From Butyricicoccus pullicaecorum (GTDB taxonomy: Bacteria > Bacillota > Clostridia > Oscillospirales > Butyricicoccaceae): a stretch of DNA of 64,000 nucleotides. Under the pieces are notes generated by a model. That model saw only the letters and a program-made list of their open reading frames with translations, did no database searches and had not been told where the DNA came from. The stretch covers positions 88,666-152,665 of the forward strand of contig JAGZIW010000003.1 in NCBI GenBank assembly GCA_018366035.1, in the 5' to 3' direction. The position numbers and the translations under genes are program-made. Below, one piece after another: positions 9,032 to 17,443 of this stretch. The stretch's first letter is position 1; each line of letters starts with the position of its first letter.

Positions 9032-9943
9032 ATGTTTACGGTTATCTGGTGGATTGCACTTGGACTTGTTTTTTTGTTCATTGCATCTCGTATTTTTGTA
9101 ATTGTACCACAGGCACATGCGTATATTATCGAACGTCTGGGCAGCTATCGTGTGACTTGGAGAAATGGTGTGCATTTTAAGCTGCCGATTTTTGAGCATG
9201 TGAGACGCAAGGTCACGCTCAAAGAACAGGTAGTTGATTTTGAACCACAGCCGGTTATCACAAAGGATAATGTTACCATGCAAATCGATACTGTGGTGTA
9301 TTTCCAAATCACTGACCCGAAGCTTTATACCTATGGCATTGAAAATCCCATGGCGGCAATTGAAAATTTGACCGCAACCACATTGCGTAATATCATTGGT
9401 GATTTGGAGCTTGACCAGACATTGACAAGCCGTGACATCATCAACACCAAGATGCGCGCCATTCTGGACGAAGCAACTGACCCATGGGGAATCAAAATCA
9501 ACCGTGTAGAACTTAAAAATATTATCCCACCAACTGCTATCCGTGAATCCATGGAAAAGCAAATGAAGGCAGAGCGTGACCGCCGTGAAGCGATTCTGAC
9601 CGCGGAGGGAGAAAAGCAGTCTAAGATTCTCGTTGCAGAAGGAGAGAAGGAGTCTATGGTGCTTCGTGCAGAGGCAACCAGACTGGCAAAAATCAAGGAA
9701 GCTGAGGGTGAGGCGGAAGCACTTTTGACCGTGCAGAAGGCGTTCGCAGACTCTATCCGAATGTTGAATGAAGCAGCTCCCACAGATCCCATTATTCGTC
9801 TGAAGGCGCTTGAAGCTTTTGCCAAGGCAGCAGACGGAAAGGCGACCAAAATTATCATTCCATCTGAAATTCAGGGAATGGCAGGGTTGGCGGCAGGGCT
9901 TAAAGAGCTTATTGTAGACCAGCCGCTTGATGAAAAGAAGTAA
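9032..9943 (+). CDS. SPFH/Band 7 (stomatin-like) membrane protein
   Basis: This 303-residue protein has one N-terminal membrane helix (VIWWIALGLVFLFIASRIFVIV) followed by the SPFH domain (VPQAHAYIIERLGSYR, TKDNVTMQIDTVVYFQITDP) and a long charged, Ala/Glu/Lys-rich helix (roughly residues 180-240) expected to form a coiled coil. It is the paraslipin/QmcA type. Such proteins oligomerise in membrane microdomains and often control proteases. It is translated from ATG 9032, four bases after the NfeD-like stop; the frame is open upstream, but the ribosome site AAGGAAGG supports this start. Confidence 0.9.
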   Translation: MFTVIWWIALGLVFLFIASRIFVIVPQAHAYIIERLGSYRVTWRNGVHFKLPIFEHVRRKVTLKEQVVDFEPQPVITKDNVTMQIDTVVYFQITDPKLYTYGIENPMAAIENLTATTLRNIIGDLELDQTLTSRDIINTKMRAILDEATDPWGIKINRVELKNIIPPTAIRESMEKQMKAERDRREAILTAEGEKQSKILVAEGEKESMVLRAEATRLAKIKEAEGEAEALLTVQKAFADSIRMLNEAAPTDPIIRLKALEAFAKAADGKATKIIIPSEIQGMAGLAAGLKELIVDQPLDEKK

Positions 9944-9949
9944 GGCACA

Positions 9950-9995
9950 AGAAAGAGCGTTCTCACAAATCTTTGGTGAGAACGCTCTTTCTGTT
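9950..9995 (+). terminator. Terminator of the NfeD-SPFH unit
   Basis: A perfect stem of about 17 bp (AGAAAGAGCGTTCTCAC and its complement), loop AAATCTT, ends in TCTTTCTGTT. Confidence 0.88.
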
Positions 9996-10209
9996 ATGGG
10001 AAATAAGATCGCGCAGAGTTTGTCTTTTTACAACAGTGAATTATACAAAACCTAGGTTATATCTATATAAAAACAAAAATCTTCTACAAAAAAACCATGT
10101 TCAGAACATTTGTTCTGGATTTACCTATAATTCATTTTAAGCCATCTAATCTGACAAAAACCGCCTTGATGAAAGATGGAATGTTTTTAATGCACCTTAC
10201 AGAAACATT
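9996..10209. other. AT-rich spacer before the ArsR-type gene
   Basis: Apart from a GAAC-N4-GTTC dyad at 10104-10115 and A-rich tracts, I see no gene, RNA or repeat here. Confidence 0.5.
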
Positions 10210-10238
10210 TTGGAAAATTCACAAAAATCGTGTATAAT
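10210..10238 (+). promoter_or_regulatory. Promoter of the ArsR/CadC-like gene
   Basis: TTGGAA (10210-10215) and TATAAT (10233-10238) have 17-base spacing. The leader downstream contains ATTTGAA, a half site like those in ArsR-family operators, but no clear full dyad. Confidence 0.7.
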
Positions 10239-10281
10239 AAAAATATGAGTCTATTTGAACCAACAGTGTGAGGTGAGGTGC

Positions 10282-10656
10282 ATGGTCAAAGATACTCTTG
10301 TTTGCTGTGAAGAAAATTGTGTGCATTGCAACACGGTGCAAAATGTACAATGCCAAATGCCCGATGAGCAGGTAACTCGATTGGCATCGGATTTTTTCAA
10401 AGCATTTTCTGATAAGACACGGCTGCGGATTTTATCTGCATTGGCAATCCATGAATTGTGTGTCTGTGATATCGCAGAGCTTTTAGGTATGACACAATCT
10501 GCAATTTCGCATCAGCTGCGTTTTTTGAAGCAGGTACGTCTGGTCTCTAACCGAAAAGAAGGCAAAACCGTTTACTACAAATTGTCGGATTCCCATATTG
10601 GAACCATTTTGGAGCAGGGCTTCGAACATGTTCAGGAACCATCTGCTATGCCTTAA
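10282..10656 (+). CDS. ArsR-family metal-sensing repressor, CadC-like
   Basis: This 124-residue winged-helix regulator carries the metal-site motif ELCVCDIAELLG in its recognition region, as in ArsR and CadC, and a Cys-rich N-terminus (CCEENCVHC). CadC-type sensors use N-terminal Cys plus the CxC pair to bind Cd, Pb or Zn and then leave the DNA. The DNA-binding helix is MTQSAISHQLRFLKQVRLV and the wing is RKEGKTVYYKL. GAGGTGAGGT precedes ATG 10282; a TTG at 10255 would add nine residues with two more Cys. No efflux ATPase or other metal gene is adjacent: the next gene has its own promoter, so the regulated target is unknown. Confidence 0.88.
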   Translation: MVKDTLVCCEENCVHCNTVQNVQCQMPDEQVTRLASDFFKAFSDKTRLRILSALAIHELCVCDIAELLGMTQSAISHQLRFLKQVRLVSNRKEGKTVYYKLSDSHIGTILEQGFEHVQEPSAMP

Positions 10657-10676
10657 AATCTTTGCTGAGATATTTC

Positions 10677-10718
10677 AAAATCACTGGTGAGATGCACTCC
10701 GGTGATTTTGCGCTTTTA
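10677..10718 (+). terminator. Probable terminator after the ArsR-type gene
   Basis: AAAATCACTGG pairs with CCGGTGATTTT (one G-T pair), loop of 11, followed by GCGCTTTTATT. Confidence 0.65.
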
Positions 10719-10794
10719 TTCGATGTTTTTACACAAATATAACCATATTTCTTGCTGAAAACCGTGAAAAACACTTCCTTATTACAAATGTTGA

Positions 10795-10823
10795 TTGCAA
10801 AAATCAAAAAAACAGTATATAAT
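10795..10823 (+). promoter_or_regulatory. Promoter of the radical-SAM / miaB / mut cluster
   Basis: TTGCAA (10795-10800) and TATAAT (10818-10823) are 17 bases apart. They lie 30 bases before the first gene of a long run of + strand genes. Confidence 0.78.
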
Positions 10824-10852
10824 AATCTCTGTATATGAAATGGAGGGCTATC

Positions 10853-12691
10853 ATGCTGCATTCTGCTCTGGAACAGATCCTGCCGCGCGTGCAAAAGCCT
10901 GCGCGCTATGTTGGCGGCGAATGGGGATCTGTCACCAAAGATAAAAATAACATTGACTTACATTTTGCATTCTGCTTCCCAGATGTCTATGAAGTGGGAA
11001 TGTCTCATTTAGGTTCCCGTATCCTGTATGGTTTGCTCAATGACCAGAAAAATATCTGGTGTGAGCGTGTATTTGCGCCATGGATTGATATGGAAGCCGA
11101 GATGCGCAAGGCTGACATACCGCTCTATGGACTGGAAAGCGGAACCCCTTTATCTGAATTTGATATTGTCGCTTTCACGCTGCAATATGAATTGTCCTTT
11201 ACCAACATTCTTAATATGTTGGATTTAGGCGGTATTCCCGTACACGCAAAAGATCGACAAGGACTTCAAAACTTAGTCATTGCAGGCGGTCCATGTGCTT
11301 ATAACCCCGAACCGCTCTGCGATTTTATTGACCTCTTTCTCATTGGAGATGGAGAAGAAATCATGCTGGACTTGACCAATCTCTATCTCCGCGCCAAAAA
11401 GAATGGTCTTACCAAGCAGGAATTTTTGATGGAAGCGGCACAGATCTCGGGCATGTATGTGCCATCACTCTATGAGATTTCTTATCATACAGATGGAACC
11501 ATTGCCGGCTGTACGCCCAAATCCGGCGCCCCTGCCTTTGTACAAAAGCGTATTGTAAAAGATCTGGATACCATGTATTATCCGGATTATTTTGTTGTGC
11601 CGTCTACGGATATTGTATTTGACCGCGCTATGATCGAGTTATTCCGCGGCTGTCCGCGTGGGTGCCGATTCTGTCAGGCGGGGCATACCTATCGCCCGCT
11701 GCGCCGAAAGTCCAAGGAAACCCTACTGCGGCAGGCGGAGGCTGTTCTCAAAAATTCCGGTTATGAAGAGATTTCGCTTTCCTCGCTGTCTACCAGCGAC
11801 TATGGTGAGCTCGGAGAATTGACTGAATGTATGCTCGATTACTGTGAGCCGCGACATATCAGTCTGTCTCTGCCATCTCTGCGCGCGGACAGCTTCAGTT
11901 CAGAGCTGATGCAGCGTGTGCAGAAGGTTCGCAAAAGCGGTTTGACCTTTGCTTGTGAAGCTGGCACCCAGCGTCTGCGTGATGTAATCAATAAGAATAT
12001 TACAGAAGATGATGTGCTGCACGCCTGCGAAATCGCATTCAAGGGGGGCTGGAACAATGTCAAACTCTACTTTATGATGGGCCTGCCAACCGAAACATCA
12101 GAAGACCTAGATGGTATTTCAGACATTTGTAAAAAGGTCGCTTACTGTTGGCGTATGCATACAGACAACCGTCAGCGCGGTGTAAAAATTACCGCCTCGG
12201 CATCTTGTTTTGTTCCAAAGCCGCAGACCCCATTCCAATGGGACGCACAGAATTCATTGGAAATGCTGCGCGGCAAGCAGGACTATATGAAGAAAATTAT
12301 GAAAACCAAGAACGTCACCTATAACTGGCACGATGCAGAGACATCTGTCATGGAGGGTGTGATTGCTCGCGGGGATCGCCGACAGGGACAGGTGATCTAT
12401 GCAGCATGGAAAAATGGCTGTAAGTTTGATGGCTGGGATCAGTGTTTCTCTTATGAGAAATGGCAGCAGGCATTTGCTGACTGCGGGCTGGATCCGACGT
12501 TTTATTCCTGCCGTCAGCGTCCGATGGACGAAATTTTCCCATGGGATCATATTGGCTGCGGCACGACCAAGGAATATCTGAAACGTGAATGGGCGCTTTC
12601 GCGGGAGGCTGCTATTACAGAAGACTGTATGAAAAAATGTACAGGCTGCGGTTCTAACCGACTGCTGGAGGGAGGAAAGTGCTGTGTTTAA
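10853..12691 (+). CDS. B12-binding-domain radical SAM protein (TIGR03960-like)
   Basis: This 612-residue protein has an N-terminal cobalamin-binding-like fold (about residues 1-200, with FCFPDVYEVGMSHLGSRILY) and a radical SAM core whose 4Fe-4S motif is CPRGCRFCQAG near residue 268. The C-terminus is Cys-rich (CMKKCTGCGSNR). The family is widespread in Clostridia; its reaction is, to my knowledge, not established. It overlaps the next gene by eight bases; that product is the usual partner, and in some genomes the two are fused. GGAGGG before ATG 10853 fixes the start; an in-frame ATG at 10835 lacks a site. Confidence 0.9.
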   Translation: MLHSALEQILPRVQKPARYVGGEWGSVTKDKNNIDLHFAFCFPDVYEVGMSHLGSRILYGLLNDQKNIWCERVFAPWIDMEAEMRKADIPLYGLESGTPLSEFDIVAFTLQYELSFTNILNMLDLGGIPVHAKDRQGLQNLVIAGGPCAYNPEPLCDFIDLFLIGDGEEIMLDLTNLYLRAKKNGLTKQEFLMEAAQISGMYVPSLYEISYHTDGTIAGCTPKSGAPAFVQKRIVKDLDTMYYPDYFVVPSTDIVFDRAMIELFRGCPRGCRFCQAGHTYRPLRRKSKETLLRQAEAVLKNSGYEEISLSSLSTSDYGELGELTECMLDYCEPRHISLSLPSLRADSFSSELMQRVQKVRKSGLTFACEAGTQRLRDVINKNITEDDVLHACEIAFKGGWNNVKLYFMMGLPTETSEDLDGISDICKKVAYCWRMHTDNRQRGVKITASASCFVPKPQTPFQWDAQNSLEMLRGKQDYMKKIMKTKNVTYNWHDAETSVMEGVIARGDRRQGQVIYAAWKNGCKFDGWDQCFSYEKWQQAFADCGLDPTFYSCRQRPMDEIFPWDHIGCGTTKEYLKREWALSREAAITEDCMKKCTGCGSNRLLEGGKCCV

Positions 12692-13352
12692 GGCTCGCAT
12701 GAAATTTGCCAAGGAAGGCCGTGCAAAATACATTTCTCATCTGGATCTGATGCACACCATGCAGCGTGCCATGGCACGCTGTGAAATGCCGCTCTGGTTT
12801 ACAGAGGGATTTAACCAGCATGCGTATGTATCTGTCGCACTCCCGCTCTCAACCGGCTATTCAGGAGAATGGGAACTGTTGGATTTTAACCTGCTGACTG
12901 AGTCGGTTCCAGTTCATGCAGTAGAAGCGCTGAATTCTGTATTTCCAGAGGGATTGCGGGCAATTGAGATTTATCCGCTGTCCGACGGTGGTATGCCGCT
13001 GCGTGAAATTGCGTGGTCAAAATACCGGATCACATGGAGCTTTACAAAAGATGTTCCGGAAGATTTTGTAGAAAATGTATCAGAACTGTTTGCGCGCGAT
13101 ACAATTGAAATCATAAAGCGTTCCAAGCGCGGGGAAAAACTTGTCAATATGCGCGATTTCTTTACCGAAGTACAGATTTCCGAGGAAAACGGGCAGGTCA
13201 TCGCCGAGGTAATCACAGCGGCTGGAAACAACAACATGAGTCCGGAATATTTGACCCGTGCCATAGAACAGTATTTGCCGCAGTATACGGACATTCATGC
13301 AAGTTATCATCGACTGTGCGTATACAATGAAAAGATGCAGGCGTTTCGATGA
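12684..13352 (+). CDS. TIGR03936/DUF2344 radical-SAM-linked protein
   Basis: This 222-residue protein starts FKARMKFAKEGRAKYISHLDLMHTMQRAMAR, the hallmark of the DUF2344 family that accompanies or is fused to the upstream radical SAM protein. Its chemistry is unknown; the conserved KYISHLDLM segment suggests RNA or nucleotide handling, but that is speculation. The eight-base overlap with the upstream gene indicates translational coupling. The next gene, miaB, follows after 20 bases, hinting at a tRNA/rRNA-modification operon. Confidence 0.85.
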   Translation: MFKARMKFAKEGRAKYISHLDLMHTMQRAMARCEMPLWFTEGFNQHAYVSVALPLSTGYSGEWELLDFNLLTESVPVHAVEALNSVFPEGLRAIEIYPLSDGGMPLREIAWSKYRITWSFTKDVPEDFVENVSELFARDTIEIIKRSKRGEKLVNMRDFFTEVQISEENGQVIAEVITAAGNNNMSPEYLTRAIEQYLPQYTDIHASYHRLCVYNEKMQAFR

Positions 13353-13372
13353 ATTTTTAGAAAGGGAATCCC

Positions 13373-14797
13373 ATGTCCAAAAATAAAACCGTTGTCACAC
13401 AAGAACAGATTGCTCATCAATATGAGTATATGCAGTTCATTGCAAAGATGAATGCAGAAAAGGCACAGGTTTGCGGGCAGCCGCTGCGCGCATTTACACA
13501 GACCTTTGGCTGTCAGCAAAATGAGGCAGATACACAACAGATTGCCGGTATGCTGGAGGAAATGGGCTATGAACGTGCCGAATGTGCAGAGGACGCCGAT
13601 GTCATCGTAATCAACACCTGTGCGGTGCGCGAGCATGCGGAAAGCCGTGCACTTGGCAATGTTGGGGCACTGTCCCACCTCAAAAAGGCACGCCCTGATA
13701 TAACCATCTGTCTTTGCGGCTGTATGGTACAGCAGGACCATATTCCGGAAAAAATCAAAAAAAGCTATCCGCAGGTCGATTTGGTATTTGGAACCCATGC
13801 GCTCTGGCGTTTTCCTGAGCTGCTTTATCGCTCTCTTACGGGAGACAAGCGTATTTTTGATACCAGCGGAGATGCAGCCGGTTATATTGCAGAGGGCTTG
13901 CCCGTTCTGCGCGATGGAGGAACCAAAGCGTGGTTATCCATCATGTATGGCTGTAATAACTTCTGTACCTACTGTATCGTACCTTATGTACGCGGACGAG
14001 AGAGAAGCCGCGCTCCACAGGATATCGTACAAGAACTCACGCAATTGGTTGCAGACGGCTACAAGGATATCACCCTGCTCGGTCAAAATGTTAATTCTTA
14101 TGGCAAGGATCTGGACGAACAAATTGATTTTGCTGATCTGCTTGAAAAATTAAATGCAGTTTCAGGTGATTTTCTGCTCCGTTTTATGACAAGTCACCCG
14201 AAAGATGCTTCCCACAAGCTGTTTGATACCATGGCGCACTGCGACAAGGTAGCAAAGCAGCTGCATCTGCCGTTCCAGTCGGGCAGTGATACCGTTCTGC
14301 GCCGTATGAATCGCGGCTATACCGCAGCACATTATCGTGAACTCATCGCCTATGCACGCAGCAAAATGCCGGAAATCACGCTTTCCAGCGATATCATTGT
14401 TGGATTTCCGGAGGAAACCGAGGAGGATTTTGAAAAAACCCGCCAAATGGTTTCAGAAATTGGATTTGATATGCTGTTTACCTTCTTATATTCCAAACGC
14501 AGCGGCACTCCAGCTGCCGAAATGCAGGACGATACGCCCCATGCAGTCAAGCAGGCGCGATTTGAACGGCTGCTCCAAACACAGGATATCTGTGTTGAGG
14601 CACGTCAAAACGCCTATATGGGCAAGCACCTGCGTGTACTGGTCGATGGACACAGCAAAGGAAAGGATTACCCGCTCACAGCACGTACAGAAGGTGGTTT
14701 ATTGGTCTGCTGTGCCGGAGAGTCGCTTGAAATCGGAAAATTTGCAGACATTGTGATTGAAAAAACCTCTCTGCGCTGTCTATTCGGCAGAGCATAA
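13373..14797 (+). CDS. miaB: tRNA-2-methylthio-N6-dimethylallyladenosine synthase MiaB
   Basis: MiaB is a radical SAM methylthiotransferase that adds the 2-methylthio group to i6A37 of tRNA. The N-terminal cluster ligands are in TFGCQQNEADTQ, NTCAVREHAE and LCGCMVQ; the radical SAM motif is CNNFCTYCIVPYVRGRERSR; and a TRAM domain ends the 474-residue protein. The substrate is made by MiaA, encoded downstream in the same cluster. AAAGGGAA precedes the ATG. Confidence 0.97.
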   Translation: MSKNKTVVTQEQIAHQYEYMQFIAKMNAEKAQVCGQPLRAFTQTFGCQQNEADTQQIAGMLEEMGYERAECAEDADVIVINTCAVREHAESRALGNVGALSHLKKARPDITICLCGCMVQQDHIPEKIKKSYPQVDLVFGTHALWRFPELLYRSLTGDKRIFDTSGDAAGYIAEGLPVLRDGGTKAWLSIMYGCNNFCTYCIVPYVRGRERSRAPQDIVQELTQLVADGYKDITLLGQNVNSYGKDLDEQIDFADLLEKLNAVSGDFLLRFMTSHPKDASHKLFDTMAHCDKVAKQLHLPFQSGSDTVLRRMNRGYTAAHYRELIAYARSKMPEITLSSDIIVGFPEETEEDFEKTRQMVSEIGFDMLFTFLYSKRSGTPAAEMQDDTPHAVKQARFERLLQTQDICVEARQNAYMGKHLRVLVDGHSKGKDYPLTARTEGGLLVCCAGESLEIGKFADIVIEKTSLRCLFGRA

Positions 14798-14831
14798 GAC
14801 TGATTTTATATTTAGAAAAGAAGGAAACCCC

Positions 14832-17420
14832 ATGGCACAATTAACACCTATGATGCAGCAGTACTTCGAAATCAAGGAGAAGTGCCGCGATTATATCTTG
14901 TTCTATCGTCTCGGTGATTTTTATGAGATGTTTTTTGACGATGCTGTCTTGGTGTCCAGAGAGCTGGAACTTACATTGACCGGCAGAGAATGTGGTCAGG
15001 AAAAGCGTGCGCCCATGTGCGGTGTACCCTATCATGCAAGTGAAACATACATCGGCAGACTGGTACGCAAAGGATATAAAGTCGCAATCTGTGAACAGGT
15101 GGAGGATCCAAAGTCTACCAAGGGATTGGTGAAGCGTGAGATTGTGCGCATGGTCACTCCCGGGACGGTCATTGAAGCCTCTATGCTTGATGAGCACAAA
15201 AATAATTTTCTATGCTGTCTGTATGCAGAGGGACAAAATACGGGCGTCTGCTTTGCAGATATCTCAACCGGAGAGATGTATGGTGTTCTGACACAAAGCA
15301 CAGGAGAACTCTTCAGCGAAATTTCTCGCTTTATGCCACGCGAATCCCTGCTTGGCGGCACAGCGGCAGAAGATACGGTTCTGCACGCATTTCTCAAGGA
15401 GCGTATGGAATCTATTTTTTCTCCCTTACCCGATGAAGCGTTTGCCGAGGAACTCGCGTTACAGGCGGTGTCTCAATGCTTCGGAGTAGAGGTTATTGAA
15501 AAGAACGCTCTGAACGAGAATGTACTTTTATGCAAGGCGTTGGGAGGACTGCTGCATTATTTGGAAGAAACCCAAAAGAGCAGCCTTGGCAGTCTCAACA
15601 CACTCTATATCTATCAGCATGGACAGTATATGGAGTTAAATCTCACTGCAAGACGAAATCTGGAGCTGTCCGAAACCATGCGCACCAAGGAGAAAAAGGG
15701 ATCTCTGCTCTCTGTCATCGACCGCACAAAAACGGCAATGGGTTCGCGTATGATTCGCCAGTGGCTGGAAAAACCGCTCTTGAATCCAATCCACATTCAA
15801 AAACGACAGGCAGTGATTACAGAGCTTGTCGATGATGCGTTATTGCGCGCAGAAATCGGGGACAGCCTCAAGCAAATGTTTGATATGGAGCGCCTGATTT
15901 CCCGAATCGTCTATGGTACTGCAAACTGTCGAGACTTGCGTGCCATGCACATGTCTCTTTCTCATCTGCCGGCACTGCGGGAACAGCTTTCGCAGATCGA
16001 TGTCCCGCTTATGAATGAACTCAATGCCCGCATTGACCCGCTCGAAGATGCCTGTGCGCTGATTGGCGCGGCAATCGTGGAGGAACCTCCGGTATCAGTA
16101 CGCGAAGGCGGACTGATTCAAGCAGGTTTCCGTCCAGAAATCGATGAGCTTCGGGAACTTGCTTCCGGCGGCAAAGGAAAGATTGCGGAAATCGAACAGC
16201 GCGAACGCGATGCGACAGGTATCAAAACGCTGAAGATTGGATATAATCGCGTATTTGGCTATTATTTAGAGGTCACAAAAACCAATCTGGACGCTGTTCC
16301 TGCCCATTATATTCGCAAGCAGACTCTTGCAAACTGTGAGCGCTATATCACAGATGAACTCAAGCAGCTCGAAGGGCAAGTGCTTAGCGCACAAGAGCGT
16401 CTGGTTTCGCTGGAATATGATTTGTTTTGCAGTATAAGGGAAGAAATCGCGCGGCAGGTACACCGTATCCAGCGTACAGCACATGCACTGTCCAATGTAG
16501 ATGTGCTGCTTGCCCTGAGCGATCTTGCAGCAGATGAACACTATATCTGCCCAGAGGTCGATCTCTCCGGTCGAATCGAAATTCGGGACGGACGGCACCC
16601 TGTCGTAGAAAAGATGCTCAAGGGCACAATGTTTATTCCCAATGATACATTGCTCGATCAGGCAGATAACCGTACTGCCATCATTACCGGCCCTAATATG
16701 GCTGGTAAATCAACCTATATGCGGCAGGTGGCCCTCATCACCATTTTGGCACAGATAGGCTCTTTTGTTCCGGCATCTGCAGCCCGCATTGGTGTGGTAG
16801 ACCGAATCTTTACCCGTGTGGGTGCTTCAGATGATTTGGCAAGCGGTCAATCTACTTTTATGGTGGAAATGAGTGAGGTTGCCGAGATTCTGCGTGGTGC
16901 AACCCATAACAGCCTCTTGATTTTAGACGAAATCGGACGCGGCACCTCCACATATGATGGCATGTCCATTGCACGCGCAGTTGTTGAGTATGTCGCAGAC
17001 AAAAAACGTATTGGCGCGCGAACCTTATTTGCAACACACTATCATGAATTGACTGCACTTGAGCAGCTGCTCTCCGGCGTCAAGAACTATAACATTGCAG
17101 TCAAAAAGCGCGGCGATGATATCACGTTTTTACGCAAAATCATTCGCGGCGGTGCAGATGACAGCTATGGAATTGAAGTCGCAAAGCTTGCAGGTGTCCC
17201 CACACAGGTTATTAAGCGTGCCAAACAAATCCTTGCTGAGCTGGAATCACATACTGCGGTATTGCCTGTCACACAGGAGGCTCCGCCAGATGATCAGATT
17301 TCCATGGTGGATTTGAGCCTGAGTGCGTTGGCAGACCGTCTGCGTGCAATGCGGCTTGACACCATGACTCCCATTGAAGCCCTGACCGCTCTGCATGAAC
17401 TGCAGCGAATGTTGGATTAA
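14832..17420 (+). CDS. mutS: DNA mismatch repair protein MutS
   Basis: MutS recognises mispairs and small loops. The 862-residue protein begins MAQLTPMMQQYFEIKEK and has the mismatch-reading motif FYRLGDFYEMFFDDA (Phe-x-Glu), the Walker A GPNMAGKST near residue 620, Walker B LLILDEIGRGTSTYDG, and the C-terminal dimerisation helices. The frame is open upstream to 14757 inside miaB, but AGAAGGAAA before ATG 14832 and homology fix the start. It is followed by mutL after 23 bases. Confidence 0.98.
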   Translation: MAQLTPMMQQYFEIKEKCRDYILFYRLGDFYEMFFDDAVLVSRELELTLTGRECGQEKRAPMCGVPYHASETYIGRLVRKGYKVAICEQVEDPKSTKGLVKREIVRMVTPGTVIEASMLDEHKNNFLCCLYAEGQNTGVCFADISTGEMYGVLTQSTGELFSEISRFMPRESLLGGTAAEDTVLHAFLKERMESIFSPLPDEAFAEELALQAVSQCFGVEVIEKNALNENVLLCKALGGLLHYLEETQKSSLGSLNTLYIYQHGQYMELNLTARRNLELSETMRTKEKKGSLLSVIDRTKTAMGSRMIRQWLEKPLLNPIHIQKRQAVITELVDDALLRAEIGDSLKQMFDMERLISRIVYGTANCRDLRAMHMSLSHLPALREQLSQIDVPLMNELNARIDPLEDACALIGAAIVEEPPVSVREGGLIQAGFRPEIDELRELASGGKGKIAEIEQRERDATGIKTLKIGYNRVFGYYLEVTKTNLDAVPAHYIRKQTLANCERYITDELKQLEGQVLSAQERLVSLEYDLFCSIREEIARQVHRIQRTAHALSNVDVLLALSDLAADEHYICPEVDLSGRIEIRDGRHPVVEKMLKGTMFIPNDTLLDQADNRTAIITGPNMAGKSTYMRQVALITILAQIGSFVPASAARIGVVDRIFTRVGASDDLASGQSTFMVEMSEVAEILRGATHNSLLILDEIGRGTSTYDGMSIARAVVEYVADKKRIGARTLFATHYHELTALEQLLSGVKNYNIAVKKRGDDITFLRKIIRGGADDSYGIEVAKLAGVPTQVIKRAKQILAELESHTAVLPVTQEAPPDDQISMVDLSLSALADRLRAMRLDTMTPIEALTALHELQRMLD

Positions 17421-17443
17421 CAGAGAAAGGAGACAGATGCTTC

